Position numbers and translations under genes: made by a program. Below, one piece after another: positions 35,523 to 48,308 of a stretch of DNA of 64,000 bases. The DNA lies in contig NC_134106.1 of assembly GCF_040939455.1 (NCBI RefSeq), positions 85,877,001 to 85,941,000 on the forward strand, in the 5' to 3' direction. A model generated the notes under the pieces. It saw only the letters and a program-made list of their open reading frames with translations. It was not told the DNA's origin and did not search any database. Position 1 is the first letter of the stretch. Each line of letters opens with the position of its first letter. The stretch comes from Microcebus murinus. Lineage: Eukaryota; Chordata; Mammalia; Primates; Cheirogaleidae.

Positions 35523-36552
35523 ACTATACTTTAGATACCTCATATTGGTGAAATCATACAGTATTTGTCCTTTCGTGACTGGCTTATTTCACTTAGCATA
35601 ATATCCTCAAGGTTCATCCAGGTTGTAATTTATGACAGGATTTCCTTCCTTTTTAAGGCTGCATAGTATTCCATTGTTATGCACACCACATTTTGTTATC
35701 CATTCATCTGTTGATGGATACTTGAGTTGCTTTCACCTCTTGGCTATTATGAGTAGTGCTGCTGTGAACATGGGTGTACAAGTAATTCTTCAAGACCCTG
35801 CTTTACATTATTTTGGATATATACCAAGAAGTAGGATTGCTGGATCAAATGGTAGTTCTGTCATTAATATTTTGAAGAACAACCATGCTATTTTCCATAG
35901 CAACCACACCATTTTTATAGTCCTACCAACAATGCACAAGGTTTCGGTTTCTCCACATCCCCACTTGTTATTATCTGTTGTTTTATTTTGTTTTGTTTTG
36001 ATAGTAGCCATCCTGATGGGTGTGAGGTGATATCTCATTGTGGTCTTGATTTGCATTTCTCTGATGATTCGTGATGTTGAGCAGCTTTTTATATGTTTGT
36101 GGGCTGTATATCATCTTTGGAAAATAGCTATTCAAGTCATTTGCCCATTTTTAATGTTTTTCATTTGAGTTACAGGAGTTATTTATGTATCCTGGATATT
36201 AAAGCCTTATTAGATACGTGATTTGCAAATAATTTCTCCCATCGTATAGTTTGCCTTTTCACACTGATGTGTCCTTCGATGCACAAAGGCTTCCAGTTTG
36301 ATGTAGTCCCATTTATCTATTGTTGCTTTTGTTGCCTGTGCTTTTAGTGTCATATCCAAGAAATCATTACCCATTCCAATGTCATGCAGCTTTCCCTTAT
36401 GTTTTCTTCCAGGAATTTCATGGTTTGGGGTCTTACGTTTAGGTCTTTAATCCATTTTTAGTTGATTTTTGTATATGATTCATTCTTTTGCGTGTGGCCA
36501 TCCTGTTTTCCCAGCACCATTTGTTGAAGAGACTGTCCTTTCCCATCATGCC

Positions 36553-37270
36553 GTTTTTAATGGTAAAGGAGAGAGAGTGATGAGAGGGCACAGACATTTA
36601 TTTTTGGGGAAAAGTAATACTAAAGGGTTTTTTAGCTTGTTTGCCACTACTAAATGGAGAAAGGTATATGTAAAACTTTGCTAGTATGATATATTCACAA
36701 GAATTATGGAGAACTTGGAAAAGGAGGAGGAAGAGGAGAAAAAAAAGAATAACTGAGAACTTGTTTTCTAGACCCAGAGGGAGTTTTATTATTTATGTTT
36801 GTGTGGGGAAAGCAAATCAAGACATTATAGTAGTACTGTAGTCTCTTTGGCTATGAAGAGACCAACTTTCCAGAAGTTGCTGGCAGGTTGGTGGTGGGGG
36901 AGGAAACTAATGAGGCCCTGAATTCCCACAAGCAAACAAACAGAGAAGAGAAAGAAAGCCATCCAGAGAAATTGTAGTCTGTATGGTGTGATGGCTTAAT
37001 TCACAGAGGGTGCGTGGCCGTGCTGGGGAGGCAGCACAGAACAGGAGCAGTGGGCAGGGGAGAGCTCCGCCCGTGGTCAGCAGCGCTGAGAGTGGGCTGA
37101 GCGGCAGCCTTGAGGAAGAGGGACCAGACTGAAGGTACTGGCTCTGCAGTCCTGTGGTGGAGGGGCAGGGAGGCAAAGACCACTCCTCCTTCCCTGCAGT
37201 GTTAGCCCTCAGCCAGCTAGAAAAGTTCAGAAAAACTTAGTCTGTAGCTAGCTTTCAGCTAGGTAATTGA
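36553..37270. other. No gene recognised; purine-rich and GC-rich patches
   Basis: A purine-only-like tract lies at about 36716-36749. 37000-37190 is GC-richer with several CpGs but is too short for an island. The overlapping minus-strand frames at 36907-37183 have no recognisable domain. Confidence 0.4.
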
Positions 37271-37287
37271 ATATATATATGTGTGTG

Positions 37288-37350
<63 letters not shown>
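37271..37350 (+). repeat. Microsatellite (AT/GT) then (GATA)n
   Basis: A short AT and GT run at 37271-37289 leads into about fifteen uninterrupted tetranucleotide units of ATAG/GATA type (37289-37350). The purity indicates a likely polymorphic marker. Confidence 0.97.
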
Positions 37351-38726
37351 CTTTCCTAATATGGTGACATTTCTCAGAGTTACTTAAAAACATTTCAAAT
37401 GTCTGAGTCTCCTGTTAAAGTCTCTGTCTGGACTTTAATCTGGGGTATAGAAATTCTGTTTGTATCTTTATTTCTTTTCCTTTCTGTAGCAAATATTATT
37501 AAGTATCTGTGTATATTGTTTATTGTGAGGGACATAAATGTTGTTTATCCTTCCCTCAAGAAGCTTGTAGTGTAGTAGAGAAACCAAAATGTTTATACAT
37601 AATGGTAATTATTTTCCATAGCAATAGTAAGAGTGGTAATAACAAGACAAAAGCTTGTCTTTTTAGATTACCTCTAGAGGTTATCTACAGGGAGGAGAAA
37701 GATCTTTTTAAGGATGGAGAAACTGAGAGCTAAATAGTCTATAGACTTTACAGGTCTGGGTCCTCCGTCACATTACATCTTACATGGAAATAGCGAGAGG
37801 CTCCATGAAAGAGATTCTGTTAGTCACATTAGTGTGAATAGTGATTGTGGATGTTTTGAGTCGCATTCCACTATTGTTCCAATATGTTAGACATTCTCTT
37901 TGAGCTGTTTGCAAACAGAGAACATACCTATTTGAAAATAAACATGGATGTACTCATCTAAAATGGAACAAAAATAGTCTTATAAAAATGTTCTAATACC
38001 TTATATCGGAATAGCATTCTGTGGTGGGTGAACAAAGCAGTCTCATAGAATATATGAATACTATAAATGCATAAATGCTTATTAATGCAGTGATAGAAGT
38101 AGGAATAATAAGTGTTTTAGGCAATAAAACTAAACATTTAATCATTCTTTCAAGACTCACTTTGCAGTTTCTGACAATTTAGCACCTAATCCTATATGAT
38201 AAGAAAATGCAGATGAAGGGGCATGGGCTTAATGATATTATTAGGAGAGCTATTTGATGCAGAGAGGAGGCAACTGAGAGACTGTCTTGAAATTTGTCTC
38301 ATTCTGTACCACCTGCTCTTCTGGAGCTCTACCAGACCTGACAACAGCTGTCTCCAGGCCAGGAACCGAGGACTCTTATGTTTTACAAAGGGTGGGTAAG
38401 GGGATGTTCTGTTGGAAAATGTAAATTCAGTGTAATAGTGGCAAAAATGTAATAAAAAATACACAATGAATACATATTGTGCTTATCTGGTTGTATTATG
38501 GATGACCTGTTACAAAGCCACTAGAAAAGGTATTTTGAAAGAGGATTTGAAGAACTGAGCTTTTTTTATCATGGAATTTATATCCTAACCCTAACTTTGT
38601 ATCCACATCTTTTGTCTTACTTTTCTCCTTTGCCTTCCCTTCATTGAAATATAGTTGACATGTAATAAGCTGCTCAGATTGTATAAGTTTTGACTCATGA
38701 CATTGTCACCACAATCAAGAAAACAT
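37351..38726. other. No gene recognised
   Basis: Unassigned mainly AT-rich sequence. Short open frames lack features. 38625-38700 ('aaatatagttgacatgtaat') may be a scrap of an L1 3' end just before the Alu. Confidence 0.4.
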
Positions 38727-39131
<405 letters not shown>

Positions 39132-39140
39132 AAGAAAACA

Positions 39141-39990
39141 AACATATCCTCTCTCTCTCTTGGTCTCTGGGATTCTTGCCTTTGAAGTGTTTGAGAAAGC
39201 ATTCTGAGAAACAGTGTTTTAGGGAATTCTCTTACATTCTGGAACTGGCCTAGATAGATCTAATTCCCTGAGCCAAGTCCTGACCATTAAACCTGCCTCC
39301 CCACCCACCTCTCATCCATGTCTCTTTCATCCTAGAATCCACATAAATTACAGTTCTGAATTTGTAGTGTGAGTTAGCTTTGCTGGTGCTCTGCAGCTTT
39401 CTGGGCCACGTTGGACTTGAGTATAGGTTTGGCCAGTGCTTCCTTCCCACACTCAAGTGAAGAATGAGGATTTTTAAAAAAGAATTTCTAGTCTATTATG
39501 AAGTAATACTTCTGTAAAAGACATTTAAAATGAGTTATTAGAAAAATGAAAAAAAAGGCATATGAATATAAATCCTAATTGTTTTCTCTTTAGATTCAGC
39601 AGATATAAAATTCCTCTGTCAAATTGGTAAGTTTCTAAATATCTATTCTTAATTTCTGCTCTGATTCCATTACAGATTTACAACAAAATCTTGTGACTCA
39701 TGGGCCCTATTGAGTGACACTGACCAGCAGTCCTGCTTCTCCCATGTTTTTCCTACTGGGTGCAGTGATCTTTGGCCATGCTTTTAGAGTTTCCTGCTTG
39801 AAACGTTCTGCAACTTTTGGCCAGTCATTTTGGTTTAAGAAATGAAACCAGCAGTTGTTGAGTACTTATGATATGCCAGCATTTTTATTTTTTATTTCTA
39901 GGTAATCCTTAAACAGCCTTACAAAGTAAGTAATACTAGCTCCAGTGCAGGGATGAATTATTAATAACGCACAGGTATTCCGTATTAACA
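39141..39990. other. Unassigned, contains a micro-exon candidate
   Basis: No repeat was recognised apart from old traces near 39850 ('gagtacttatgatatgccag'). See the candidate exon at 39594-39626. Confidence 0.4.
39594..39626 (+). other. Candidate 33-nt micro-exon (unproven)
   Basis: A branch-point-like 'cctaat', the pyrimidine tract 'tgttttctctttag', a 33-nt segment and the strong donor gtaagt occur in exact order and spacing. The length is a multiple of three. Two of the three frames are open, including FSRYKIPLSN. No adjoining exon could be identified and such patterns occur by chance in introns. Confidence 0.2.
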
Positions 39991-40310
39991 AATACTGCTG
40001 AATGCCTGGTAGAGACCAGGTATGAGCTGGGCTCTGGGGATACAGCAGGAGACAGAGCTGACAGAATTCTCTGTCCTCATGGCACTTACATCTTTGTTGG
40101 GGAGAAGGAAGACAAATCATAAACAAATAACTAACACATACAGTGTATTAGATGGTGTTAAACAGTGCAGAGAAGTAAATGAGAAGTAAATGAGAGAAGG
40201 GTATGGGGATAGTACACAAAGATTGCACATGAAAGTAGGGTGTTTGGAGAAGTGCTCTCGGAGGTGAGCCCAGATCTAAGGGGCTGAGGCAGAGGCAGTG
40301 AGCAGCAGAG
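39991..40310 (-). repeat. L2 LINE fragment, antisense
   Basis: 'gggctctggggatacagcag', 'ctgtcctcatggcacttaca' and 'acaaatcataaacaaataac', then 'gaagtgctctcggaggtgag', follow the reversed L2 3' region. Confidence 0.55.
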
Positions 40311-41055
40311 GTACCTAGCTACACATGCTACCTAGCTAGTGAATGGCTGATAATAAATGTGGCTTTTTCTATTACACTTTACAGTCTTTATTTACTCCCC
40401 ACGCTGCTGGTTTAAAAGATGCCTGAATCAAAAAAAAGGTGGAAATCAGTCTGGGGACGGGAAGGTTCGATTTATGTGTGGTAGGGAAACAGACTGCAAG
40501 TCCGCTCTTGATGTGGATTTTGCTTTTGATTAGGTCTGGATATTTTCCAAGGCTCTGAATATTGTTTTCCTAACAGTACAAAGTACATCAGTTTTGTAAT
40601 TGAGTTTCCATTTTTAAGTGGATGAAATTTCTCTAGGGGACGTGGAAAGCTAGACAAAATCAGGGAAAGGATTTTTAAAAGAGAAGAGATTAAAGCTTTG
40701 GAAAGAAGGCATTGCTTTTGTTTAAGTACTTTGAAGTTAAGGATTGTATAAGTCATTCTCTGCTATGAATGGCCTGGTACTTAGAGACAGCTGTCTTAGC
40801 ATTTGACAGCAGCCTTTGCTGGGGTTCTTTTCTCATCTGCCTGCTCTCTGCTGCCCAAGACTTCCCTTCTGCAGACTCCAACAGCTCTCACCCAAACCCT
40901 TCACTTGAAGCCCTGGCCACAGAACCTCTGGCTGTCCCTCTGCCCTCTCACCTCCTCCACCAGGATTGAGTTGAGAGGACATGGAGTTGGGATGATGACT
41001 GTTTATGAGCAGCAGGTATTCTAGTCTCATTTGAGCTTGGATACCACGTGATGAT
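40311..41055. other. No gene recognised
   Basis: Unassigned. The overlapping frames at 40769-41139 are on several strands at once, with no codon or domain evidence for any. Confidence 0.4.
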
Positions 41056-41059
41056 GGTA

Positions 41060-41215
41060 GGGCAGGTATTCTTGTACCTGTTGTACAGATGAGAAACATG
41101 AAGCTCAGAAATATTAAATGATTTGTCCAAGGTCATCATCTCCAGTAAACTAGTTTAGAGCCTTGAACCTAAGTCTTTGATTCCTGTGTCCCCTGACTGC
41201 TGCTACTCCATCTCC
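41060..41215 (-). repeat. MIR SINE, antisense
   Basis: 'ttgtacagatgagaaacatg', 'aatgatttgtccaaggtcat' and 'tttagagccttgaacctaag' follow the reversed MIR core. Confidence 0.7.
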
Positions 41216-42540
41216 TTTTCAGCTACGTTTTGGATTAAGCAAGTTTTTGTGGGAAAGTCACAATTTTAGTATATGGAATGTATTGTATGGCTTCTATGGA
41301 AAATGTGTTCCAGAATTGTAAAGTTAATATAGATTCTGCTTCAAATTTTTGATAGTTGAGTTTGGGATTAATTAAATATTGTTTTGATTTTTACCATGTG
41401 TTATGAGTTTTTATGTTGAAATATAATAATTCATGTAAGTGTGTTTCCAAATTTGGCAGGATACTGTTACTGCTGTTCTTTGCTGTAGGTTGCATTCCTT
41501 GGTGACAAGCCTCAATACCCTTGGAGTTATCAATCATGTTAATAACTGCTCACGTGATTTTTTCCCCTGACTAGTTTGTTTTATTATTTATCACTTCCCC
41601 TCCAAGGTTGGGGGATGGAAATGAGATTTTTAAACCTGGGGGAATGTATTTTTTGATCCTCTTACAAACATATGTTTTTTAGAATATGAACTAACCATTC
41701 TTCAAAAAAATGAAAAACAGAAGTTAGCCAACTTGGTATTGATGACTGTGTGGTGAAATCTGAGTCCTCCCAGATTTAGCTTGAAATAGAGAAGAGTTTT
41801 TGCTGCCCTTAGGGCTTGGTAAGAACTCCAACGCAGCAGCAGGCAGAGACAGTACCTCTTTGTTCAGAGCTGTGTGGGCCATCCAAATGTTTTTGGCTCT
41901 TCCTTTTTCATCAGAGAACGGTCTCCTTGAAATTGATGTGGAGGCCCTTTTCCTCTGATGCAGTTCCTTACTTCAAATTCCCACATTTCTCACCATTTTG
42001 TTATGGTCAGGCTGTTGAACAGAGTGGGTCTGGATTGAGCATGGACATTTACAAGTGCAGGTTTGCTGCAGCCCTGCTTTTCCCCAGCTTCCTTTTAGGC
42101 ACTGTTTATTTTTAATTCTTTAAAGAATTTTGTGTTTTGATTTGTAATGACTATTGCAGAAGTCAATCCTGAGTCATCAGGGTTGTTTAGTCTTTCTTCT
42201 TTTGTGTAGGTGTGAGCAGGTGGTAGTACTCATTTTTGATATTTGGATAACATACGATGTAGTATTCTTGATTGTGTAGCTGAAACCAAACCAAAAGAGG
42301 TTGCTAACAGGATAGAAAATACATTAAGATAATACTAATGGGCACACGTGCTTGCTCTTGCATCAGGAAATAGATGACTAGGCCAGGTTTGAAGTTTTTT
42401 TATGATTGATAGAGGAGACATAATAAGAGCAGAGGATTTGGTAGTGGGGAAAGTCCTGGTCTTGATGTTAATGTCAGTCTTATAGCAATGACAGTGGCTT
42501 ATCATTTATTGTTTTTTCTTAATCATTTTAGCTCTGTTCT
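41216..42540. other. No gene recognised
   Basis: 1.3 kb without named repeat. The 99-codon open frame at 41816-42115 has no recognisable domain, Kozak context or flanking splice sites that would make it credible. Confidence 0.4.
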
Positions 42541-42848
<308 letters not shown>

Positions 42849-43495
42849 ATAGTCACCAATAATTTCAAATTATTATTCATTTCAACTTCTTTCTTCAATT
42901 ATATTATTTTTAACAAAGTTTATCCTTAGCATTTGTACATGTAAAAACTTGTTTCATATATTTCGAATCTGTGTATCCATTCCTATTTTGTTATACTCTC
43001 TTTAAATGCAAGTACTTTTATTTTGAAATAGTGTTCACATGTTAAGCTTAATATAACATGGTGGTATTATAACCATATGGAGAAATGAATATCTATGATT
43101 TCCTCTACCCTTACTCTCTGAGAGTCCTTTAACTAGAAGGCTAATGCCTTAGCTGAACTCTTAAAAGCATTTAAGTATCATAAGCATGAGAATTGTTTAT
43201 TTTAGCTCATGAAATGTAAATAATTCTTTAATCTAGTTTATAAGAAAAATGATATAGGGATATCCTTGCTTTGTTCATCAAGAATAAATTTAATCTTGAA
43301 TTTCAGGGTATCATCCTGAATTCATTATCCCATATCACTTTTTGGTATGCATTTATGGGAGTTTGTAGGCAATTTCATGCCAAAGTATTCCAAAATCTGA
43401 TTTTTTTGGAACGGGTTCAACTAACAGTCACTTTGAGGCGATTCAGAATTTTGTAACGAAAACATCTTATGTTTGAATTTCCACTTTTATGATTT
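42849..43495. other. No feature recognised
   Basis: AT-rich unassigned sequence. One plus-strand open frame of 61 codons has no recognisable content. Confidence 0.4.
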
Positions 43496-43640
43496 CATTT
43501 TATCTTTTCCACAGCCCTGAGATTTAGACAGAATGGTTATTATCCATCTTTTATGGATGGTAAAGCTGAATATTAAGAATTTTACTGAACAAAGATGTCA
43601 CAGTTAGTGAATGGTATGATTAAGCTATAATTTTACTTGT
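43496..43640 (-). repeat. MIR-like SINE, antisense
   Basis: 'gttattatccatcttttatg' and 'gatgtcacagttagtgaatg' fit a diverged reversed MIR core. Confidence 0.5.
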
Positions 43641-43757
43641 AATCAAAGTATCTTCTACCATTGTATGCATGTGAACTTATTACTAGCCCATAACTCGTTT
43701 TCAGATGTGTGAAATGTGTTTTTAAAAATTTTGTTGATATGTAAAATATAAAAGAGG

Positions 43758-44268
<511 letters not shown>

Positions 44269-44280
44269 AAATAAAATACA

Positions 44281-44510
44281 AAATAGTGTACAGATCTTAA
44301 GTATAGAGCTTAAATTTTCACAAAGCAAACGTATAATTAAATGATTTTAAGAATGAATTAATATTAAAATATAATGATTTTGCAATGAATTTTGTAAGAA
44401 TTAGATGTCCAGAGCATCTTGATTCCAGAGAAATAAAGTTATTTTTAAACTTTTGTTACGCTTCCCTGAATACTAATTTGAATTAAGTAGGTTTCTAATT
44501 TCCTCATTTG
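44281..44510. other. No feature recognised
   Basis: AT-rich, unassigned. Confidence 0.4.
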
Positions 44511-44519
44511 TTAATTTAT

Positions 44520-45720
44520 TTGAGACCGTATTCACTGAGAGCCTACTCTCTGCCAGGCGTTTGCCTCTATGTGGGGATACATCTGTGAGTAAGAATCACC
44601 TCTTGTAAGAACTTTTACTTGGGGTCAGACTGATGAGGAATCAGGCAGACTTCTGTGGGAGCATGAGTGTCCCGTCTGCGGTGCTCTGGGAAAACGTCCC
44701 AGAGGAAGGAACATCTTGACTGAGTCCATATATGGATGGGAATCATCTAGAGATGGCAATCTAGGGAAGAAGAGCAGAAGGCTGAGGCTAGAGGGAAGCG
44801 GCAGCAGCTGAGATGTGTGGGTGGAGTTGTGTGGTGAGCTGCCGCCAGGCGAGGAGCAGGCTGGGAAGTGCTGGGGGCAGCAGGGCGGCTAGATCCGTTT
44901 TTTTACTGTTACTTAAGTTCCCTTAGTTACAAATAGCAGGGATCCACTCCGGCAAACAGAAGCTAAAAAGGAATGTGTTAGAAAACAGTTGAGATGACTC
45001 CCAGAACTGAAGAAAGGGCTGAACATACAGGTCTCTGAGAGGGCAAATAACTAGGGCAACTCTTGGCATCTTGGCAGGATGGATAAGGCAGTTTGGTTGA
45101 CTGTTTCTTACTGCAGAGTATTAGTCTCTGCTCAGGTTTCAATAATAGTTTTTGAGAAATAGAACCTGATTAACTTAGTTCAGGTCCATCACCCAAACCA
45201 GGACCAATCATTGTGGCCATAGGATAGGAACAAGCCCTATCTATCCTCAGTCACCGTGGGTTGCTATTATGTGGTCAGGACAGCTAGATCTGTTGCCTGA
45301 AACAGAGGGTGGACTGAGTTGGGGCCCTGCCCAGAGGCAGTGTGCAGTAGCTTGGAGAAGGGCTGGCTGGGGAGCAGTGATTAGGAAACAGTGGATATTC
45401 AGAGACCAGTTAGGAGGCTGTTGCCTTAATCCAAGTGGAAGGTAATGGTGCCAGAAGTGGGCTCTGTCCATGGGGATGGAAAGGAGTGAATAGATTCAGA
45501 GATATTTAAGATGCAGAGAAGAAAGGACTTTGCAGTTGGACATTGGGAGGTTTGTGGAGAAGATAAGTTGGTTAGGACGACTGCACGTTTCTGGCTTGGA
45601 CTAGAACCATTGGGTGAATAGTGGTGCCTTGTGGAGAAACGCTAGTTTCAGGAGCAGAGTGGGGCCTTCATTCAGTTTTCAAGTGTTGAGTTGGAGTAGT
45701 GAAGCAGACCACATTTAACT
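44520..45720 (-). repeat. L2 LINE, antisense, interrupted by unidentified sequence
   Basis: Left part to about 44885: 'gagcctactctctgccaggc', 'gtggggatacatctgtgagt'. Right part from about 45380: 'gagaccagttaggaggctgt', 'ccttaatccaagtggaaggt'. Both follow reversed L2. The middle (about 44890-45375) reads 'acaaatagcagggatccact' and resembles a different old repeat that I could not name. Confidence 0.5.
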
Positions 45721-46375
45721 TAGGAATACTTGGGTGTGAACAACTCTTCCTCGATGAGTTGTTTCTGGGATTCAGACTCTGCCATCAGGGCTGTCTCACT
45801 CCAACATAGTGGCCTGTGCCGGCGTTGCCTTCTTTTTTTGTGTCCCTGGGCTGCCAGAGTCTTCCCACAATAGTGCCATGGGAATTTGAAAACTGTGTCC
45901 CCCCTCCTCTGCTCCCATACTTTGGGCAGGTTCAGGTCTGAGTGGGTTTTGGGGGAATGGGTATTGTTAAAGTAACTAAAAATGGAGACCAGGCCCAAAG
46001 ATCCCTGAGGAGACAAAACCAATGATGTCAACTTTGTTTAAATTGTATACACAAGCAAAACTTAAACTTGGGTCATTTCTGATAGATGCTTATGTTAGAA
46101 ATAAAACTTAACCCCACCCAATCATAAGCAGCCAGCTAACATATGACTGTGTGACTGGGGACTTTCCAACAGGGTTACTAAGAAAGGGCAATTCTGTAAT
46201 TGCACACCAGTCAAATAGTTTATTTGCTTCCACATTTTCCCCTTGGATGCTGGTCCTGGACGTTCTGTCATTGGAGCACTAAACCGCATTCGGTCTGGTA
46301 TTCTCCAGTGTATGAATTGCCTCTGACTCACATAAACTCTTTAGAATTGTATTTGCCTCAGATTGTTTTTTGACA
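45721..46375. other. Possible LTR-like sequence, not confirmed
   Basis: Near 46320-46360 'cacataaactctttagaatt' resembles the polyadenylation end of LTRs. No inverted TG...CA ends or target duplication could be fixed, so no element is called. The 103-codon minus frame at 45720-46031 has no recognisable domain. Confidence 0.25.
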
Positions 46376-47415
46376 GTAGCTGGCCCCAGTTCAGAAAGGC
46401 TCCCAGAGCTTAGGTACATTTAGGACCAAGTGCTGCTATTTAGGGCTCTTTCTTTGGTGGCGGTATGATTGGAAGAGGCTTACTATTTTATGATAGTGTT
46501 TCCTGGACAGAATTTAGTCTGAGTTTGAAAATATTTTCAAATTGGGGGCTTCCTTGATTAAAAAGTTAAATTTATGGTTGGAATTGTTTTAGTTACAGTA
46601 TTTTAATAGTGTTGATCGTTGTATATTATTAAACATGAGTCAAGTCTAAACCCTGACAAGTGGTTCCTTTAGGTACTTTAATCAGTGTTTTTTGTCATTT
46701 AGGGAACTTAGTGGTCTCAGAAATCCTCTGGGTTAGTAGTCCTCAGTGGAGCTGGAGCCGTTCCCTAAGAAACTGGAAACTTGTGAGTTAACTTGTAGTT
46801 GTCTTGATAGTTTGGGGCGAGGGGTACCACCGTAGGCATTAAGTAGACTAGGGCTAGAGATGCCGGATGTTATGGAGCATGCAGCCACGGGACTTTAGTG
46901 CTGGTTTAAAAAAAACAAAAAAGAAAGAAAGAAAAACAGCTTTGTATTATCTGGTGTATTAATTGAGCATAGAAATTAACTTTGTTTTAGATATGATCAT
47001 GAAGTACTTTTGTACAGTTTCAATAAACACTGAGTTTTCTGGGAATACCATGAAATTGTAAATTGAGTAAAGAATGAAGTTTGCTTGGGGCTTTATATTT
47101 TCAGAGGTGGTACTAATTTGTTTTACCATAATTGTCCTTTTTTATCCTATTCAGAAGCTAAATCCTTTAAGACAATGGTTAGGATACATTGAAAGTTTTT
47201 TTGTTTCAGAATAAGGGATGGTTGGCAAACTAAAGTAATGCTTTCTCAAGTGAAATAGGGCAGAGACCCAGGAAAAGTATGGCTATAGAGAGGAATATCA
47301 TGATAAACATGTTGGGTTTTAAATGTGTTTCATAATAAGGACCTATGAAGAACGTATAAGGGCAGAGAAAGTTGAGTAGCACTTGACAAATTAGATAAAT
47401 CAGGTTGGCTGAAAT
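46376..47415. other. No gene recognised; short GAAA run
   Basis: A-rich (GAAA)n-type tract at about 46908-46938. Otherwise unassigned. Confidence 0.4.
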
Positions 47416-47431
47416 AACCCCAGATTTTTTT

Positions 47432-47768
47432 TTATTTATTTTTTTTTTTGAGACAGAGTCTCACTTTGTTGCCCAGGCTAGAGTGAGTGCCGTGGTGTCA
47501 GCCTAGCTCACAGCAACCTCAGACTCCTGGGCTTGAGTGATCCTTCTGCCTCAGCCTCCCGAGTAGCTGGGACTACAGGCATGTGCCACCATGCCCGGCT
47601 AATTTTTTTATATATATATATCAGTTGGCCAATTAATTTCTTTCTATTTATAGTAGAGACGGGGTCTCGCTCTTGCTCAGGCTGGTTTTGAACTCCTGAC
47701 CTTGAGCAATCCGCCTGCCTCGGCCTCCCAAGAGCTAGGATTACAGGCGTGAGCCACAGCGCCCGGCC
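47432..47768 (-). mobile_element. Lemur-type Alu, 'ACAGCGCCCGGCC' subfamily
   Basis: Antisense full dimer with the diagnostic 'cagttggccaattaatttc', 'ttttgaactcctgaccttga', 'cccaagagctagg' and end 'cacagcgcccggcc'. The target-site duplication aaccccagatttttt is at 47416-47430 and 47769-47783. Confidence 0.95.
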
Positions 47769-47783
47769 AACCCCAGATTTTTT

Positions 47784-48270
47784 TAAAGGCCAGAGAAGAT
47801 ATGCAAGTGCACTGGGTATCGAACAAGTTAAAAGACAGATCTATGTTCATTCAGAGTATTCTATGGAAAACATTTATCCTGATTTTTTTGTTTGTGTGAG
47901 ACTCAAAGGAAAAAAGAAGTATGGCAAGGAATGGGTGGAAAAGGCTGACTCTTCTCCCAGGGCACTCAGAGGGTAGCTGGAGATGACACGGAGCTGTAGC
48001 TCCACCTGCTGGAGAGAAGCAAACCCACCATTGCAGGAGTTTCCTCTACAATCACACTGAACCCACCCATGTTTACTAAGCACCTACTGTGCACCAGGTA
48101 GCACCTTGTTAGGCTCTAGAGCTATGGAGGAAAAACATAGGCACCTTCTCTGCTTCCACCATGCTCAGCTCTGAGAGGTCTTCTGTTGTCAGGAGAAGGA
48201 CTTTTAAATTAGCTAGTATGTTTTTCCATTCTAGGTTCCCTTCTCAGACTTTTCCTTGGGTGACTTTTAA
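47784..48270. other. No gene recognised
   Basis: The 75-codon frame at 47749-47976 starts in the Alu and has no domain. 'tgtttactaagcacctactg' near 48070 is an old L2/MIR-type tail. Confidence 0.4.
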
Positions 48271-48279
48271 AGTCATGTA

Positions 48280-48306
48280 ACCTGGGCTGGAATCTGAGTC
48301 CTGTCT
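48280..48306 (+). repeat. MIR SINE, 5' part, split by the KRT18 pseudogene
   Basis: 'acctgggctggaatctgagt' corresponds to the 'cctgggttcgaatcc' part of sense MIR. The next part of the MIR appears at 49663, after the pseudogene. Confidence 0.5.
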
Positions 48307-48308
48307 TC

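Larger units (their letters stand above)
34335..36552 (-). mobile_element. Old L1 3'-half fragment, antisense, split by two insertions
   Basis: L1 wording runs 34335-34549 ('agaactgaagctctgtacca'), resumes for about 23 bp at 34664-34686 and then continues from 35523 to 36552 ('ggttcatccaggttgtaatt', 'tagccatcctgatgggtgtg', 'ccatttatctattgttgc', 'ccatttgttgaagagactgtc'). The pieces are contiguous on an L1 consensus, so the intervening blocks at 34550-34655 and 34687-35522 are insertions. The 132-codon open frame at 35632-36030 is L1-derived noise. Confidence 0.85.

Noticed and set aside
35632..36030. 132-codon frame
   Set aside because: It lies on antisense L1 3' sequence and shows no domain.
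37289..37350. Regulatory GATA-factor cluster
   Set aside because: It is a perfect tetranucleotide microsatellite, and GATA matches follow trivially from the repeat.
45990..46370. Possible solo LTR
   Set aside because: A polyadenylation-like end is visible, but TG...CA termini and a target duplication could not be located.
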